A stretch of DNA of 64,000 bases from Uloborus plumipes (GCA_038373865.1 JAXGGA010002894.1:1-64000), one strand, 5' to 3'; shown: positions 11,301-25,700, counted from the stretch's first letter. Notes: a model not told the origin generated them from the letters alone. A program made the numbers and translations.

Positions 11301-13605
11301 TTTTCTGCAATGTATAGGAATTTATTTCGGGAGCTGCCTCGTGTTATAATTCATGTAAAATTACCAAAATAAAATTCGTAAAGTATTAAAATTCGTATAA
11401 AACATTCGAAAATATTAAAATTATTCATAATGTGTGGTTTTAAACTGACGCGCGAACGGTTAATTTAGTGGTTCGGGAAAAGTCCGAATTCCTTCAGCTT
11501 CCCTTTATATACACCCTCGAGTCTTTCTTCAAAGTTATAGTTTGAACGTCAATATTTCAAAATTTTCAGGTCCCATTTTCTTTAACTAACTAATTATGTT
11601 TAGCTAAAAAATTATTTTTATAAGTTGATTTTTTTGAAACATTTTTTGATAACAACCCAAAAGGCTCTGATTTTTATAGTTTTCTTGTTTAGCTTGTTTG
11701 ACTGACATTTTTCATGCTGAAATTTACTTATCGACGACTTATATAGAGTGTTTTGTTAATAATATTAATTTATTTATTTTGTAAGATGAAATTCAATTTT
11801 ATTTTCTTATACAATTTGAAAATTGTAAATTCTGGGGTACCTTTAGAGCATAGTGCTGGAACAGCTTTGAAGCATAGTGTTCCAAAAGTGACCCATATGT
11901 TGAAATATCTTTCAAAACATTAAAAAAAGAAATCAGTTCCTCTCCCACTCGACCCGTCTGAATTCAGTCGTCGAGAGAAATCTTCCCCAGAAGCTTCGTC
12001 AACGTCACTGAAGATGGCCGCCGCAACTTTTGTACCAACTCTACTTAGACCACGGCTCAACAGCCCGGAATCTCCAAATAATCTGAAATAAAATAATCTA
12101 AAAAAGATCGCTGGACTTGCTTTTTTTAATCCTCAAAAAAGTCCCCCCAACAATCGATTTTTGACTCTCCTGAAGCAGGATCCCTCTATAAATGAAAATA
12201 GACACAAATTTAATCATCTGAAATCGCTGCAGTTCAATCAAACACTACAACTGAGTTGCAGCTTTTGATTCATTTTTCCTGAAAAACAATTGAAATATTA
12301 TATACTTTTTACTTAAATAAAACAATTGATACATTACTAATAAAAATAAAATTTTCGAACAACACTCAGGGGCCTAACCACTCTAAATACGAAGGGATAT
12401 AAAATTCACTATCGGTTGAGTTACTGTTTGTTTTTTTTTTTTTCTCTAGAACTCAAAAGTATTCTTCTAAGTTTTACCGAACACTACTCAATATTTGATT
12501 TCAATAAATATCTGAAGAAAGTAAATCAATAAAAATAAATGTACTGAACAAACTAAAAGCCTTGTTATTGATGTTGATTAACATGGTGCCAAAATTGCTC
12601 AGTTTGTAGCAATGAAAAGCTTTCATGAATTGAGTTTCATATCGAAATTTCGTTCAATCAGAAACGTTCAAACTGATGCTCTAATGAACTTAGAAATTTG
12701 AAAAACATCTTTATCTTGTTCAGAAACAAAAGCTCTTTCAAATAATGTAAAATGTTAAGATGCTCGAGAATCCCCCCTTCCTCACTGTATTTTAAGTTCA
12801 TATATAGCTCAAAAAAATAAATTACAAAAGAAATTAGTTCGAATTACAAAAGAAAAAAAAAATCTTCCTGGTGCACAACCTCGAGTCAAGTCACCAAAGT
12901 AGAGCTTTAGGGTCTCCTGGGCATTGCGACAGACATTGCGAAATATCTTTTTTTGCAGAATAGTGTTTCAAAATCGTATATTTTCAATTGCGTGCAGTAA
13001 AATGCGGTTCTGATAATAAGATGTTTGATCATGAACTAATTGATTTCTGCTAAGGTTGAAAGAAGGGGGAAAGTGATTCTTATCTGAACACTACTCCAAC
13101 AAGTATTATTGGCAAAACAAACTATCTTTCCATCCCAAATCTAAGAAATGGAATCGTTTAATCCTTCTTTGATTGAAGCTCAAATTACAAAAACCAAATA
13201 AAAGCCCTAAAAATTGCGCAAAATTTTTTTGAGTGATAAGCTCTTCATTTTTAAATGAAGCTAAAAAGCTACTAACTCTACTATCACAGCATGTGACATC
13301 TACCAATAAACATTTAAATTGAGTGAAAACTTAGAGACAATCCTTCAAAAATAGCTTCAACTAATTTTTCTAGATTAACTTTTATCGGTGTGAAGTCAAT
13401 TATCTAATCACATTTTAATCATTGATTATCTTCCTGAACAATTGTGGAATTTTGTGTACAGCTACGTATCGGTCCGTGATATTTTTATCGGGCTTACGTT
13501 ATCATTTCTAACATTCTGAGAGAGTCACCATTCTCTTTTTGGTTAAAATCGTACACCATTGAGGAGGAAAAAAGAAAACGGTGGCACATAAGGTAAAAAG
13601 GCAAG
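11301..13605. other. Upstream of the hydroxyacid oxidase gene
   Basis: Mostly A+T-rich with one G+C-richer patch at 11940-12090 (listed separately). No repeat or promoter motif I can support immediately upstream of 13606. Confidence 0.4.
12014..12091 (+). CDS. Possible small ORF (25 aa)
   Basis: ATG in a strong initiation context (GAAGATGGCCGCC) opens MAAATFVPTLLRPRLNSPES and a stop 26 codons later. It sits in a locally G+C-richer patch (about 11940-12090). No homolog recognised and no splice donor seen; it may be a 5' UTR-type sequence or chance. Confidence 0.15.
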   Translation: MAAATFVPTLLRPRLNSPESPNNLK

Positions 13606-13742
13606 ATGAGTGAGGAAATAGTGTGTGTGGATGATTTTGAAAAGTATGCTTTGAATGTCCTCGATAAGAAGATTGCAGATTATTACAAAAGTGGGGCCAA
13701 CTTAGAGCAAACTTTGGCTGAAAATAGAAAAGGTTTTTCTAG
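13606..13742 (+). CDS. HAO1: Hydroxyacid oxidase exon 1 (N-terminus)
   Basis: Encodes residues 1-45 plus two bases of codon 46, ending AG|gtaagaac, a strong donor. It holds the N-terminal helix and the substrate-binding Tyr26. Sequence before the ATG shows no clear promoter; a 5' UTR intron is possible. Confidence 0.93.
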
Positions 13743-16700
13743 GTAAGAACAGTTAAACACATTTTAATTTCGGTTTCATAAAGGTTCTCTACGCAATCTG
13801 TTTAACTTTTAAAAACAATTTGGGAAGAGTATTACTACAAATATGTTTTGTGATTTTGCATCAACAACCGATCAGGTTAAATATGAAGTGACTAAAGATC
13901 TCCGCGACCTGTTGTTCAAGTGTATTTCGAAGCTATACTGATCAACAAAGTCCATAAAGCCCTGATAAGGAATCGAACACGAATCCGGGATTCAGAACCA
14001 CATGACGAATGACGAGCAAGAAGAACCCATTTCCAGAACCTGATTAAAACACGATCTTGAAGGTCTGTGATCAGAGCACCACAATTTTAGGGGCCTCAAA
14101 ATGGGTTTCTTCAATCAAGTAAGATCTTGACAGAATTCTTTTAAACGTCGAAAAATAGGGTTGAATTTCGAATAAATGCTGACAAAAAAGTCAAGGTTGG
14201 GTTGTCACTTTTGTATTAGCTACTTAAGAAAGTTAAAAAGCACCACGTGACTTATAAAAAAAAAACAATCCCAAAGTGGACTGAGGTATCAAGCTTTCAT
14301 CAAAATGAGATTAATAAACAATCTTACCGATTGCTTTAAAAAGCCGGCAGGTGTATTGGTTAAGACGCTGACCTCTCACGCTCATAGAGCTCAAGATCAA
14401 ACCTGGCTGTACTCGGTGAATTTTCAGTGTGCCAAAAATCGACACCGTCCATGTCGTGTGATTATGGGGCATGTAAAAGATCCCCGGAAAATTCGTTTGT
14501 CATGTAGTAGCTCTTGGCAAAACTAAATTCCTGGTGCAGTTTCGCATCGAATAGAACCCAAGTGCTTCCATCTAGGGAGAAAACTGGGAGTCAAAATTCT
14601 CCTGGCAATGGCCTTTACCGATTGGTGCTTCGTGAAAGAATGTATCGGGGAATACACTAGGTCTGCAAATGGTTAGCAGCCTAACACAGCCTTGTGCTTT
14701 ATAGTTTTTAACTGAGATTGATTCTCTTTCACTGCAATTGTTTTAGTCATTTTTAAAGCATTTTAGGTGCGTGATAAGATTTTTTATTAATATTACTTAC
14801 GCTGCGTTAATGCATCATTTGCATAACCATACTTTAATGAACTGTTTTTCCCTGCTTTTAGGCTACGCTTCAGAACAAGATGTCTAAGAGACGTGTCAAA
14901 CAGAAAATTCAACACCAAAATACTGGGGAAAGAAGTGTCCTTTCCAGTCGGAATAGCGCCTTGCGCCATGCAGAGGATGGCGCACCCAGACGGAGAGGAA
15001 GCCACAGTAAGAGGTGCGATTCAATTTCACTTTTACTTTGATGCAAAAAAAAAAAAAAACTATGTGGGTGGTGTTCACGCAGCTCGAACCATCTTGAATT
15101 TAATCATGCTTAGAAACAAATTATATGTATTCATATTTTCCTCTTTTTCCTACACTTAAAAATTCGGGAAAACTTTTCGGTAAACGGGGCCCGATTAAGA
15201 CATTACTGGGCCCTAGGCCAAATACTTCTTTGGAACCCCTGTACTCCGACTTCGCAAATTTAGGCAGTGGATAAAACAATTTTAGCCATTTGTGGGCCCA
15301 TAAAATGTGGAGGCCCTAATCCACGGCTTAGTTGGTCTATTCAGTAATCAGGCCCTGACGGTAAATATTACTGTAAAAAATGACGTATTTACAGTACAGA
15401 AAAATTTAGAGGGAATAGGGATATTTTCAAACTAATAAATTAGATTTTACACTGAAAGAAAACAGCTGAGACTTTTTACGGAAAAATTTCAGGATTTTTC
15501 TTACACTGTACATTTAATTTAAACTGTCTTTTTCCAGAGAAATTAATAAATATTTTTCATTCTTACAGCAAATTAATTTTTATTCGCTGCAATGAATTTC
15601 ACGAAGGTAATTATTATATTCAACTTTAACCAAATATTATAGCTTTGGGGGAAAACAAAGGGTAATATACAATATTTCCCGGTAAACTAGAAGATGAAAA
15701 ATAATTTTAGCCACCTAAAAACTGCTTGTCATATTATGTCATATCTACAATGAATTTGTAAATAACTAGAACAAAAATTTGTTTCTGAAAAATTAAAATT
15801 TTTCGCAATCAAGCATTGAAGCCAGGTGACTAGGGCCAGGTTGGGTAAAATGGATCAAGGGGTAAAATGGGTCAGGTTTATTAGAAAATTCTTTAAAAAA
15901 TGTACAAATAATACTCTATACGTTTTGCAATTTTTATGTATTATTGGCACCAGGCAACATTTTGCATGTAAAATAAGGTGTAACTTCTATTTTAAAGTTA
16001 CAGATACTAGCGATTAAGTGTTTTTCTTTTTCAGAAACTTGACTGTGTTCATTATAAATATCCGTAAACAATATTCGTAAAAGTATGGCACATAGGAACA
16101 CAACCTATGTTTTTATTTTACTAATTTGTCAGACTTTGACTAAAAAGCTTCGGTTGCAATCTGAACTTTGGAACTATACTGCCGTGCTAAGCACAAAAGC
16201 ATCTGCACTTTTTAACAAAATTGAGTTATCGCCACCAGGGGGCTCTTTGTGACGCATTTTACCTAAATACAAAATTATATGGTCATTTGAGAACGGGAAA
16301 TATTTTATTTTTTTTAAATCCGAAATAGTTTCATCTGAATCAAATACATGGTGGTGCAAAACTTTACAAAGTAATATCTCTGAGCTCAATTGCAGATACC
16401 ACTTTTGCGCTTAGCACGGCAGTATACCTATTAGCTAGTTTTCTTAACTTCCCATAGGAGCTGCAGCTGAAGGATGCATCATGATACTGAGCACCTTGTC
16501 CACAACCTCAATCGAAGACGTTGCAAAAGCTGCTCCAAAATCGCAGCGCTGGTTCCAGCTCTACATCTATAAAGACAGGAATGTGACGAAAAATCTGGTG
16601 AAACGAGCAGAGGCTGCTGGATTCCAAGCCCTCGTGCTGACAGTAGACACTCCGTTATTTGGCAATCGCCTTGCCGATTCCAGAAATAAATTCTCTTTGC

Positions 16701-19700
16701 CTCCTCATCTAAGGTACAGCAGAATATGCAATACACCGCCAACTCGGTTATTTCGGTCCATGGACTGCAGTTTCGTGCTTATTATGCACTCATCGGCATG
16801 GAATACGAAAGTAACCGAGTTGGAGGCAAAAATCCTCTTATAGAGCAGCCCTTGCTTAGGGGCGGTTACTCACTGCTTTATACAGCAGAATCTTTATTTT
16901 CTGTCCCTTTTTTTGCCCTGCTATTTATTAATTCATGTGCATTCTTTTATCCGGGGGTGTCCAAACTATGGCCCGCGGGCCAAAAGTGGCCTATCAGCAT
17001 CAAAATTTTATTAGCAGATTTTAGATACAAAAATGTATTTATATTTTGTGAATTTATGATTGCATGCTGTCAGCCCTGCTTAATCCAGTAACGAATTCAT
17101 AAAACTCCCACATGTAAAAATAAGACCTTCCGAGCACGATTTATATAAGATATTTTTTCGTACTGTTGAGGTACCAGAATCTTAAAAGTAACAACAGACA
17201 AAAAAGTTATTCTTTCAAAAACACGCATTTTTTTTAAAGCACCATATTACACCATTTGCTTATATATTTGCTAAGAGTAGTATTGAAAGCACCATATACC
17301 ACTCTTAGCAAAATTTTATCTGAAATAATTAAACTCGTAATTTCTAAGGATATTTGCTCGACAATGTCTTACAGCTACGATGCATGGAGTCTTATTCCGA
17401 TGTGCATAATTAGTTAACCTAACGTTGGCAGGAATAAGTTGATATTTTACTATATTTGCCCTGTGCGTACATTTATACTTTTAAAACACGTTTATTAGGA
17501 AATTCTGATCCTTCACGATTTTTTACATTGTTTTCATTGACAGACTCGCAAACTTTTCGGATGCTGATTTCTCCGTCATGAACACCAACGAATCAGGAGG
17601 CTCCAATCTCAACAGTTATGTTAACTCCCTTTTCGATCCGTCACTCACTTGGGATGACATCAAATGGCTCAAAGAGGTGACTACATTGCCAATTATAGTC
17701 AAGGGAGTGCTGACTGGTAATTTCTTCACATTAATTAATACTTTTATAAAATTATGAGTACCAATAACAAATGTATTATGAGTCAAAAGCTGAACTGGTT
17801 TGTGAGAAATAGCAAAAAAAAAATTAATAAATAAATAATCCCTCTAAAAACTTTGGCCAGCAATACAGATATTGCGTTTCGAGATTTTAAATGCGTAGAA
17901 TTGTGAGTTATTGGGAAGAAAATTTTTTTCGACAAAATTTATTGTCAGATCTCAAGGGATTTTTAAAAACATTTTCAAAAACCGACAGTTTTTAAGAACT
18001 TCCAGAGAGATACATGAAGTGTATGCTTGATTTCACTTTCCCCAGTAAAAATTAACCACCCATCTATTTAGGGGACCAAAAAATTTTTTTTTTTTTCAAA
18101 TTATATTTATTTTTTAACATTCTGCATTGTAAAAAGTAAAAAAAAAAAAAAAAAAACCCGCAAATCTAATAAGCAATATTTTAAAATTATCAAGTAATAA
18201 TCGGATCGTCAAAGAGCTTCCGTTTTTTCTAAACGAATATTTACGAACTTCAAGCATTTAAATTTTTACAATGCAGATATTACTTGAAACTAATTTTAAG
18301 CTAAAAACGCATGGGTCAAGTGATCCAACGTTTTTTACCTTACATTTTTGTATTTCTTTCAAATTTGGCTCATCAATTGTACCCCTTGAGGTAATCAAAA
18401 GTTCAAATTTGTAGATTTTTATCTCTATTATTTCTTTATTTATGAGACTTTGAACTTTGGAAAAACCCTCGTTTTTCCATGGATAAGAGAACGTAAAAGG
18501 GACCATTACTCGGCACTAAATATAGATAGAACGATTTGGTAAATGGCATTTTAAAGTACGTTAGTTGCCGCTTAATCTGATATGCAACATGACTAATTTT
18601 ATAAAAAATTTCTTTTTCAAAAAATGAAATTTAAATTTCAAATTTAAATTTCTCGAAAAACATACAATGAATTTTTTTCAAAAAATTTTCAAAAATTCTT
18701 GTGTATTTTATCTATGTTTGTACAAATTTTTAGATTGGGATCTCAATGGGATCATATTTTTTTGAATTTTTGAATAAAACTGTATAGGAAAAAAAATGAT
18801 ATTTTTTAGATTCTATTTATTTAAATACTAAGTTATCTTGCTTGTGATGGTCTAAAAAGTAGTAAACAACATGCATTTGGTTTTTTTTTTTTTTTTTTTT
18901 TTAAAGTGAAGCAGCTCGGCCTATGAGCTTTAGTAGCAATTGTCCCCAGGGTCACCCACCTCATCCCCTTTCCTCCCCCGCTAACACATCACACATCTTT
19001 TTAATTCAAAACTGTTATAAAGTTCAAATAATAAAAAAAATTTAATAATAATACAAAAAAAAAAAATACACAATAATAAAATAAATACACAAAAAATTAT
19101 ATTGAATAACTCATAAATAAATAATAAAAAATTAAAAAATTAATAATTATCCTCTCACTCTTGTGTTGCTGAAAACACAGGAATAAGGTCTTAAAACGTA
19201 TTTAAAGTTACTTATGTTAAGGGTGGTAGGTCTAATTAATTTAATTTTAATGAATTTTTTAAATTTAAATGGTGTGGTCTCGCGGATACTGCCTTTTGGG
19301 TTTTTTGATAGGTTTTATTTTAAACATTCCTATTATGTGGTTTTAAAATGGGTTTTTTTGTTTTTTCCCTTACCTTTTTCCTCTGTTAAACCTAGACACC
19401 GTTTCGGACTGTTACCTGGTAGACCCCCCACCGCCCCCCCCTCTCTCCTCCCCACCCCCGTTCCTCTCCGCCAACCCATATTCCTCATCCGCCCTCCACA
19501 CCATAACTAATATTTACCATTTATATGCTCCATGAATAACTATTCCATTTATTTTAAAACGCTGTTTGTACTTTACTGACATATATAACCCTTGGGGGGG
19601 GGGCACATGACGGAAGGCTAAGCGGACAAATGATAACTGCTGAATGGATCTGATGCAGGTGCACCGCCTGTCTCACTCTGGAAAGGGAAAGGTTTGGAGC

Positions 19701-22700
19701 GGGCCAATTGGGACTATTGATGTTTTTAACTATTAGGTAAGTTATGAGTAGCCTGTACAGTGAGGCTCCAGAATTTATTTTTTCGTGGTAGGTGGTATAT
19801 TGGGGCTCAGAGACCAAACCACCGAGCACCGGTTATCGGAACACCAGCCGACCCATCCCCCCTTAATGACACCCCAAAAATACCCAATGGGGCAACAACC
19901 CACACACCAAACCACTACCACCAACCCCAAACCAAAACTGCGTTTCTTTTTTCAAATGCTTTACAAAAAAAAAAAAAAAACAAAAAAAAAAAAAATAAAA
20001 AAATAAAAAAAAAAAAAAATAAAAATAAAAAAAAAAAAAAAAAAAAAAAAATAATAAAAAAAAAAAAAAATAACTTTTTTTCCCTTTTTTTTATCCTTTT
20101 TTTTTTTCTTTTTGATTTTTTTTGATACAAACGTAATGAACAGGTAAAATTATTTAAAGTTGGTTTAAAGTTAATATTTGTTATACTTTATTAAAAGGGT
20201 TATTTTAAAATGCAATAAATGTAAATAAATGGGTTTTTGTGTATTTCCCCAACACCTCACCCCTTCTGTTTCCGATATAACACAGGCACAACCAACAGCA
20301 AAGATAAATAAAAGTAGGGGTATTAGTATAAGTTGAAAGTGTTGTTATAATTAAAAAAATTAATTTAATAAAATTATAAAAACTCTCCTTCCCCCCCACA
20401 CATAGATACCCATTTTAACGCCTTTATATCTCTAACTGATCATGACCCACCGTCTCCCCAACTCCACCCTAGTCATGGGGCACAACTAATTATTGAATCT
20501 TGAGGAATTATTATTTTATCCCCCCCACCCCTAAGGTTGCCGGTATATATTGTTTTTTTCAGACCCGCACGATGTTCGGACGAAAAGTGTACAGTGTTAG
20601 GTGTTGTTTTCTTTTTATTCTTATTTTTTGTCCTTTTTTCAATCCGACCCCTTCACAAAAGTGTTAGTACTTCCCATTCATTCAATATCTGGAAATTTAA
20701 ACCTATGAATTATGATTCATTTTCAGCCCCTCACACACCAGAGGCAGGGGCACCCTTTGGCACAACCAACCAATCCTTCAATTTTTGGAGGGGAAGGGAA
20801 AGAAGAAAAAAGAGGAAAGAACAAAGAAAAAAGAAAAAAGAAACGGTGTCTACGTTTTTTTTCGCATCCATTTTTTCAGCTCGCATTTCGCCCTTTTCGC
20901 TTCGCTCTCCAAGGAGCAAACAGCAAAAATAGCACCCTGTTCTTCACCCTTGTTTCATTAATATTTTCCACCATTATTTTCACCACAAAAAACCAACAAC
21001 TGAAAAAGATGGAAAAGGAAAAGAATATAAGGAAATCAAAACTAGTAACATCGGGGTTATTTGTAAGCCCCCATCACTGCCTTTTCCTTTCTCTTATTGG
21101 ACAACAAAAAGTTCATGAGGCAATAATTAGGGAAAGAAAGAGTAGGTTAGTAACAAACCAGAACAAACTTGAAAACCTACCAGAATCAAGTAGAGACTAC
21201 AGGCTTTGATTGCAAATGGAGGGGAGTACCGGGGATTTTTTTATTCTAAATGGGATTAGGCGCGCGGGGTTGTCTTATTGATGCGAGGCTCTGGGTCAAT
21301 GATTTAAAAAAAAAAAATAAAAGTTTGGAGATTTTGGGAGCTAGGGGAAGAAAAAGACACAGGGGAAGGACAAAAAACAAGACCGGGCAAAGGACAGAGG
21401 AACAAAAAGACAACGAAAAAAGAAAGACGAAAATAGAGAAAAAAATAGAGAAAAAATGACCAGGAAAAAAAAAACGGGGATAGAGAAAACAAGAAAAGGG
21501 GGAGGAGGCAAAATGGAAAGGGCAAAGCAAAGCAATCTTCAGGAAGCACAAGAAGGGTGACGGAAGGACAGGAGCAATCACGCTAGAAGGTGGAGGGCTA
21601 AGGAGCAAAGGAGGGAAGGAAGAAAGAAGGAAAAGCAAGGCAGCATTAAGGAGCAACCCAAAGCGGAGCAAAGCAAAGGAGCACCCAAAAGGAGCTAGCA
21701 ATCTGTAACAAGTGGGGGGGTAGAGCACCAGGGAGGACTGCTACAGGAAGCACAAGGACGCAATGAGCAAGAGGAGCAATCTAAGCAAGTGAAGGCAAAC
21801 ACGAGAAGGAAGCAAGTGGAGGGAGGACGGAGCAAAGCAGGGGAGAAGGAGCAATCAAAAACCCCTGGAGCAAGGAGCAAAGAGGAGGCTAAGAGCAAAA
21901 ACGCAGCAAAGCATAAGGGGGAGCATAGGAGGAGGAGCAGCAATCCTGTAACAGAAGTTTAAAACAAACATGATTGAGGTTATGATCAAAATATGCATAA
22001 CACGTCAGTTTAGTGTCTTATTTTAACTAATTTACTATAGGTATTATAGATATATCTTGATTGGCTATAATTACTTTAAATCCCATCTATTACTTTCACT
22101 TGACAACAAAATGAAATATACCAGAACTCACCAAAACAATTTAAAATAAAAAAAACTTAAATAACAGCACTTCACACTAAGATAATAGTCGGGATTGTTA
22201 GTTTTTATGGGGTCTCAGAATATGATCTGATATAGTGTGGGTGGGTGGTGCATCCCAAACACCCCCACCCCCCCCCCTACCCCCACCCCCAACCAAGTTT
22301 TGTACGAAGAACGAAAAAGGAAAACCAAGAATCTGGGACCGAAATAAAGAAAAAAGAAAAGAAAAATGCATTAAGAAAAAACAATGAGAACAAGGTGGAG
22401 GAAGAAGAAGGAATACAGAATATACAAGAAAAGAAAGAAAAGAAGGAGAGAAAAACAGGGAAGAAGAGACGAAACGAAACCACTGTTTGTGCTGTGCTAT
22501 TTTGCCTGTTTGCTTGATCTCTTGGGTGCGCGACCCAATTTATTTCCTCCCCCTTCAAAATTGAAGATTGATTGCGTGCTGAGGAAATCTTGGAGTAGTA
22601 GGAAGATGAAAATGAAATTGAACAAGAATCATAAAGACTGAGTTAAATATCCAGATATATTGAATGGAAGAGGAAGTACACTTTTGAAGTTCCGAGATCG

Positions 22701-25700
22701 AAAAGAAAAAAACACTTCGTCATCTGGGAGAAAAAAAGAAAACCACATATATACCAAAAGAGGAAAAACAATAACCCTTATACCTGAAGGTGAAAATAAT
22801 CTTCAATATCATTCACCGAGGTTTTGGACCGTCCATTTATTGTTATAGGTCATATTTGGTTATTATTTGGGTTGGGAGTGGGGAATACGGGGGGAAACTA
22901 ATGGATATGGATTAAAAGGAATTTATTTCGTCTAGTGTTATAATATGGGAAAAACACCATTTACCAACCTTATAAATAAGTTTACTCTATTTCATTTTGT
23001 TATCAAAGGTGGTTTCTTTTTTTTAAAAAACATTTTGAACAGTTTTGAAAAAAAAAACAATAAATCTTAGTGGTTTTTTGCGCAGGCAGGGAGGGAGGGG
23101 GGGCAAATGGGGATGATGATGGGCAAAGTCATGAAAGTATGATGAAATATTTGCCGGGGGGCGGGGAGAGATGAGTATACTCGGGGGGGGTGGCAGGGGG
23201 GAGCTGGAGGGGGGATATATGGATGTCAGGGGAAGGGGGGATGATGAACCTGGACCAAATCTCATAAGCTACCATTGCCCATAGTCTAGCTCACTTTTCA
23301 ACATATTATGTTTATTGCCTAACTTATTAGACCCTATCACAAGCCAGACAACATAGAGCATTTAAATTTTAAATAAATAGAATCTAAAAAATATCATTTT
23401 TTTCCTATAGTTTTATTCAAAAATTCAAAAAATTATGATCCCATTGAGATCCCAATCTAAAAATTGGTACAAACATAGATAAAATACACAAGAATTTTTG
23501 AAAATTTTTTGAAAAAAATTCATTATATGTTTTTTGAGAAATTTAAATTTGAAATTTAAATTTCATTTTTTGAAAAAGAAAATTTTTATCAAATTAGTCA
23601 TGTTGCATATCAGATTAAGCGGCAACTAACGTACTTTAAAATACCATTTACCAAATTGTTCTATCTATATTTGGTGCCGAGTTATGGTCCCTTTTATCTT
23701 CCCTTATCCATGGAAAAACGAGAGTTTTTCCAAAGTTCAAAGTCTCATAAATGAAAAAATAATAGAGATAAAAATCTAAAAATTGAGACTTTTAATTACC
23801 TCAAGGGGTACAATTGATGAGCCAAATTTGAAAAAAATACAAAAATGTAAGGTAAAATTTTTCTCAGATTTTGGATCACTTGACGTGGAATGACCCGCAT
23901 ATAAAATATTTTTATAGCATTTTCTAGGAAAACAAAGACATTTCTTTGAAATGTATCCTCGTTTTTATTATGAAATTAATTACTTTCATTCTTTTCATTT
24001 TCAGCTGAAGATGCTATTTTGGCTATTGACCATGGCGTTTCTGGTATAATAGTATCCAATCATGGAGCCAGACAGCTCGATGGGGTGCCATCCACAGTGA
24101 GTCAGCAAAAATTAGCTTTACACTTTCTTTCAAAATCATTATATTAACAATGGCCGGCCACCTTGCCAATTGGTCGGGAAATCCGACTCGGATGGGGAGG
24201 TTCCGGGATCGGATCCCGGCTCTTGCATGGATGTACTTGCTCTCTCCTGTCCTTGTTCTTTCTGTGTGTAAATTGGTGTTGTGATGTTAATGGTTGCCTA
24301 CCACGTAAAAGGGTCCCTATGGCATGTATGTACGGTGAAAGTTGGACTTCACACCAAATGGCGGTACATTTGGAAAAGTGAAGCAGCGCATCCCAAATTG
24401 CCAGCCTAGACCGTACAAGACAGCAACAACAACAACATATTAGTCATGAAATTCTTTATGTTCATCCCCACAGAGGTCGACAAAAATACTAGGCTCTTAG
24501 GAGTCAAAGACGTTTTTTAGAGTCCAGACAAATTATTTCTGAAAGTTTTATCAGAAAATTCAGTGAAACATGGCCACTAAAGTTATTTGCTCTGATGAAC
24601 TAGTCGCCAAAGTATTTTTCAGTCACCTGGATGATCCGAAGCTCGGAATTTGCTAGACCCTGTTCATCCATCATATCAATGCACAAATTTACAACTACCC
24701 CTATAAACAAATTTACATTAAACATCCACAAGTGTCTCAAAAAAGTTACAACACACTTTCAAGGACATGATTTCATTAATTGCATTTTAATTTTCACAAA
24801 GTTACAAATACTGTCTGATTTCCTTAGGTAAAACCTTCCACGTATTTACGCATATGAGTCAGGTCTTCTCTGATATTACCAAAATAGCGGTGGTAAGATA
24901 ACAATAAGGGGAAGAATAATAAGAAGTATTTTGAGCCGTATAAAACAAAGTAGAACGATGCTAATTTCAAATACATAGTTTAGTTGAATGTGTCAAAAGG
25001 ATAGCAAAAAAAATGCACGTTTCAAATTGAAAACTTCTGTTAGTTCCCTTTCACACCCATCACCTCTATTTTAAGTGGAACGGTTTTCGAGTGCTAGGCG
25101 CGGCTTTCACGGACGGACAGTACACATATCTCACGCGTAATGAAAGGGGCAGTTACCCCCAACTGGATTATCATTATCGCAGTGCTCCTCTCCTTCCACC
25201 AGTGAGATATGTCTGTGTCCTCGGACAACAGAACTAATACCATTACTTCATCTTTCAGATCGAAGCCCTGCCCGAAGTTGTGAGGGCTGTCGCTGGTAGA
25301 TGTGAAGTATACATGGATGGTGGCGTGAGAACAGGCACAGATGTTTTAAAAGCAGTAGCCCTTGGTGCGAAGTGCGTCTTCATAGCTAGACCTGTATTGT
25401 GGGGCCTGGCACACAGCGTAAGTTGAATACTGAATTTATATCACACTCATTTTCTATTTCCTTCAATTTCTGCAGGATCCCGTTATCAAACTCGGACCAT
25501 GAGACCTTGGGACAAACTGGAATTTTGAAACAAAAAAAGATTTTTTAAAATCGGTCCAAGCATCTTTGAGTAATCTTATAACATACTTGAAAATTTCAAA
25601 AAGAATACAGAAATGAATTTCATTGTGTAATCGACAGCTAAGCTTTCATTCAAAATTGTCATTATTACGACTACTGTGATTACGTTTTCTATTTCCTTCG

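Noticed and set aside
14893..15159. 88-aa ORF overlapping HAO exon 2
   Set aside because: It is exon 2 read through its donor into intron sequence.
16481..17091. 120- and 121-aa ORFs after HAO exon 3
   Set aside because: They extend exon 3 or overlap it into the foldback element; homology ends exactly at the exon 3 donor.
19760..22850. Numerous ORFs of 60-165 aa in the intron-4 core
   Set aside because: They consist of Lys-, Phe- or Arg/Glu-rich low-complexity strings that follow the homopolymer and purine bias; none resembles a protein family.
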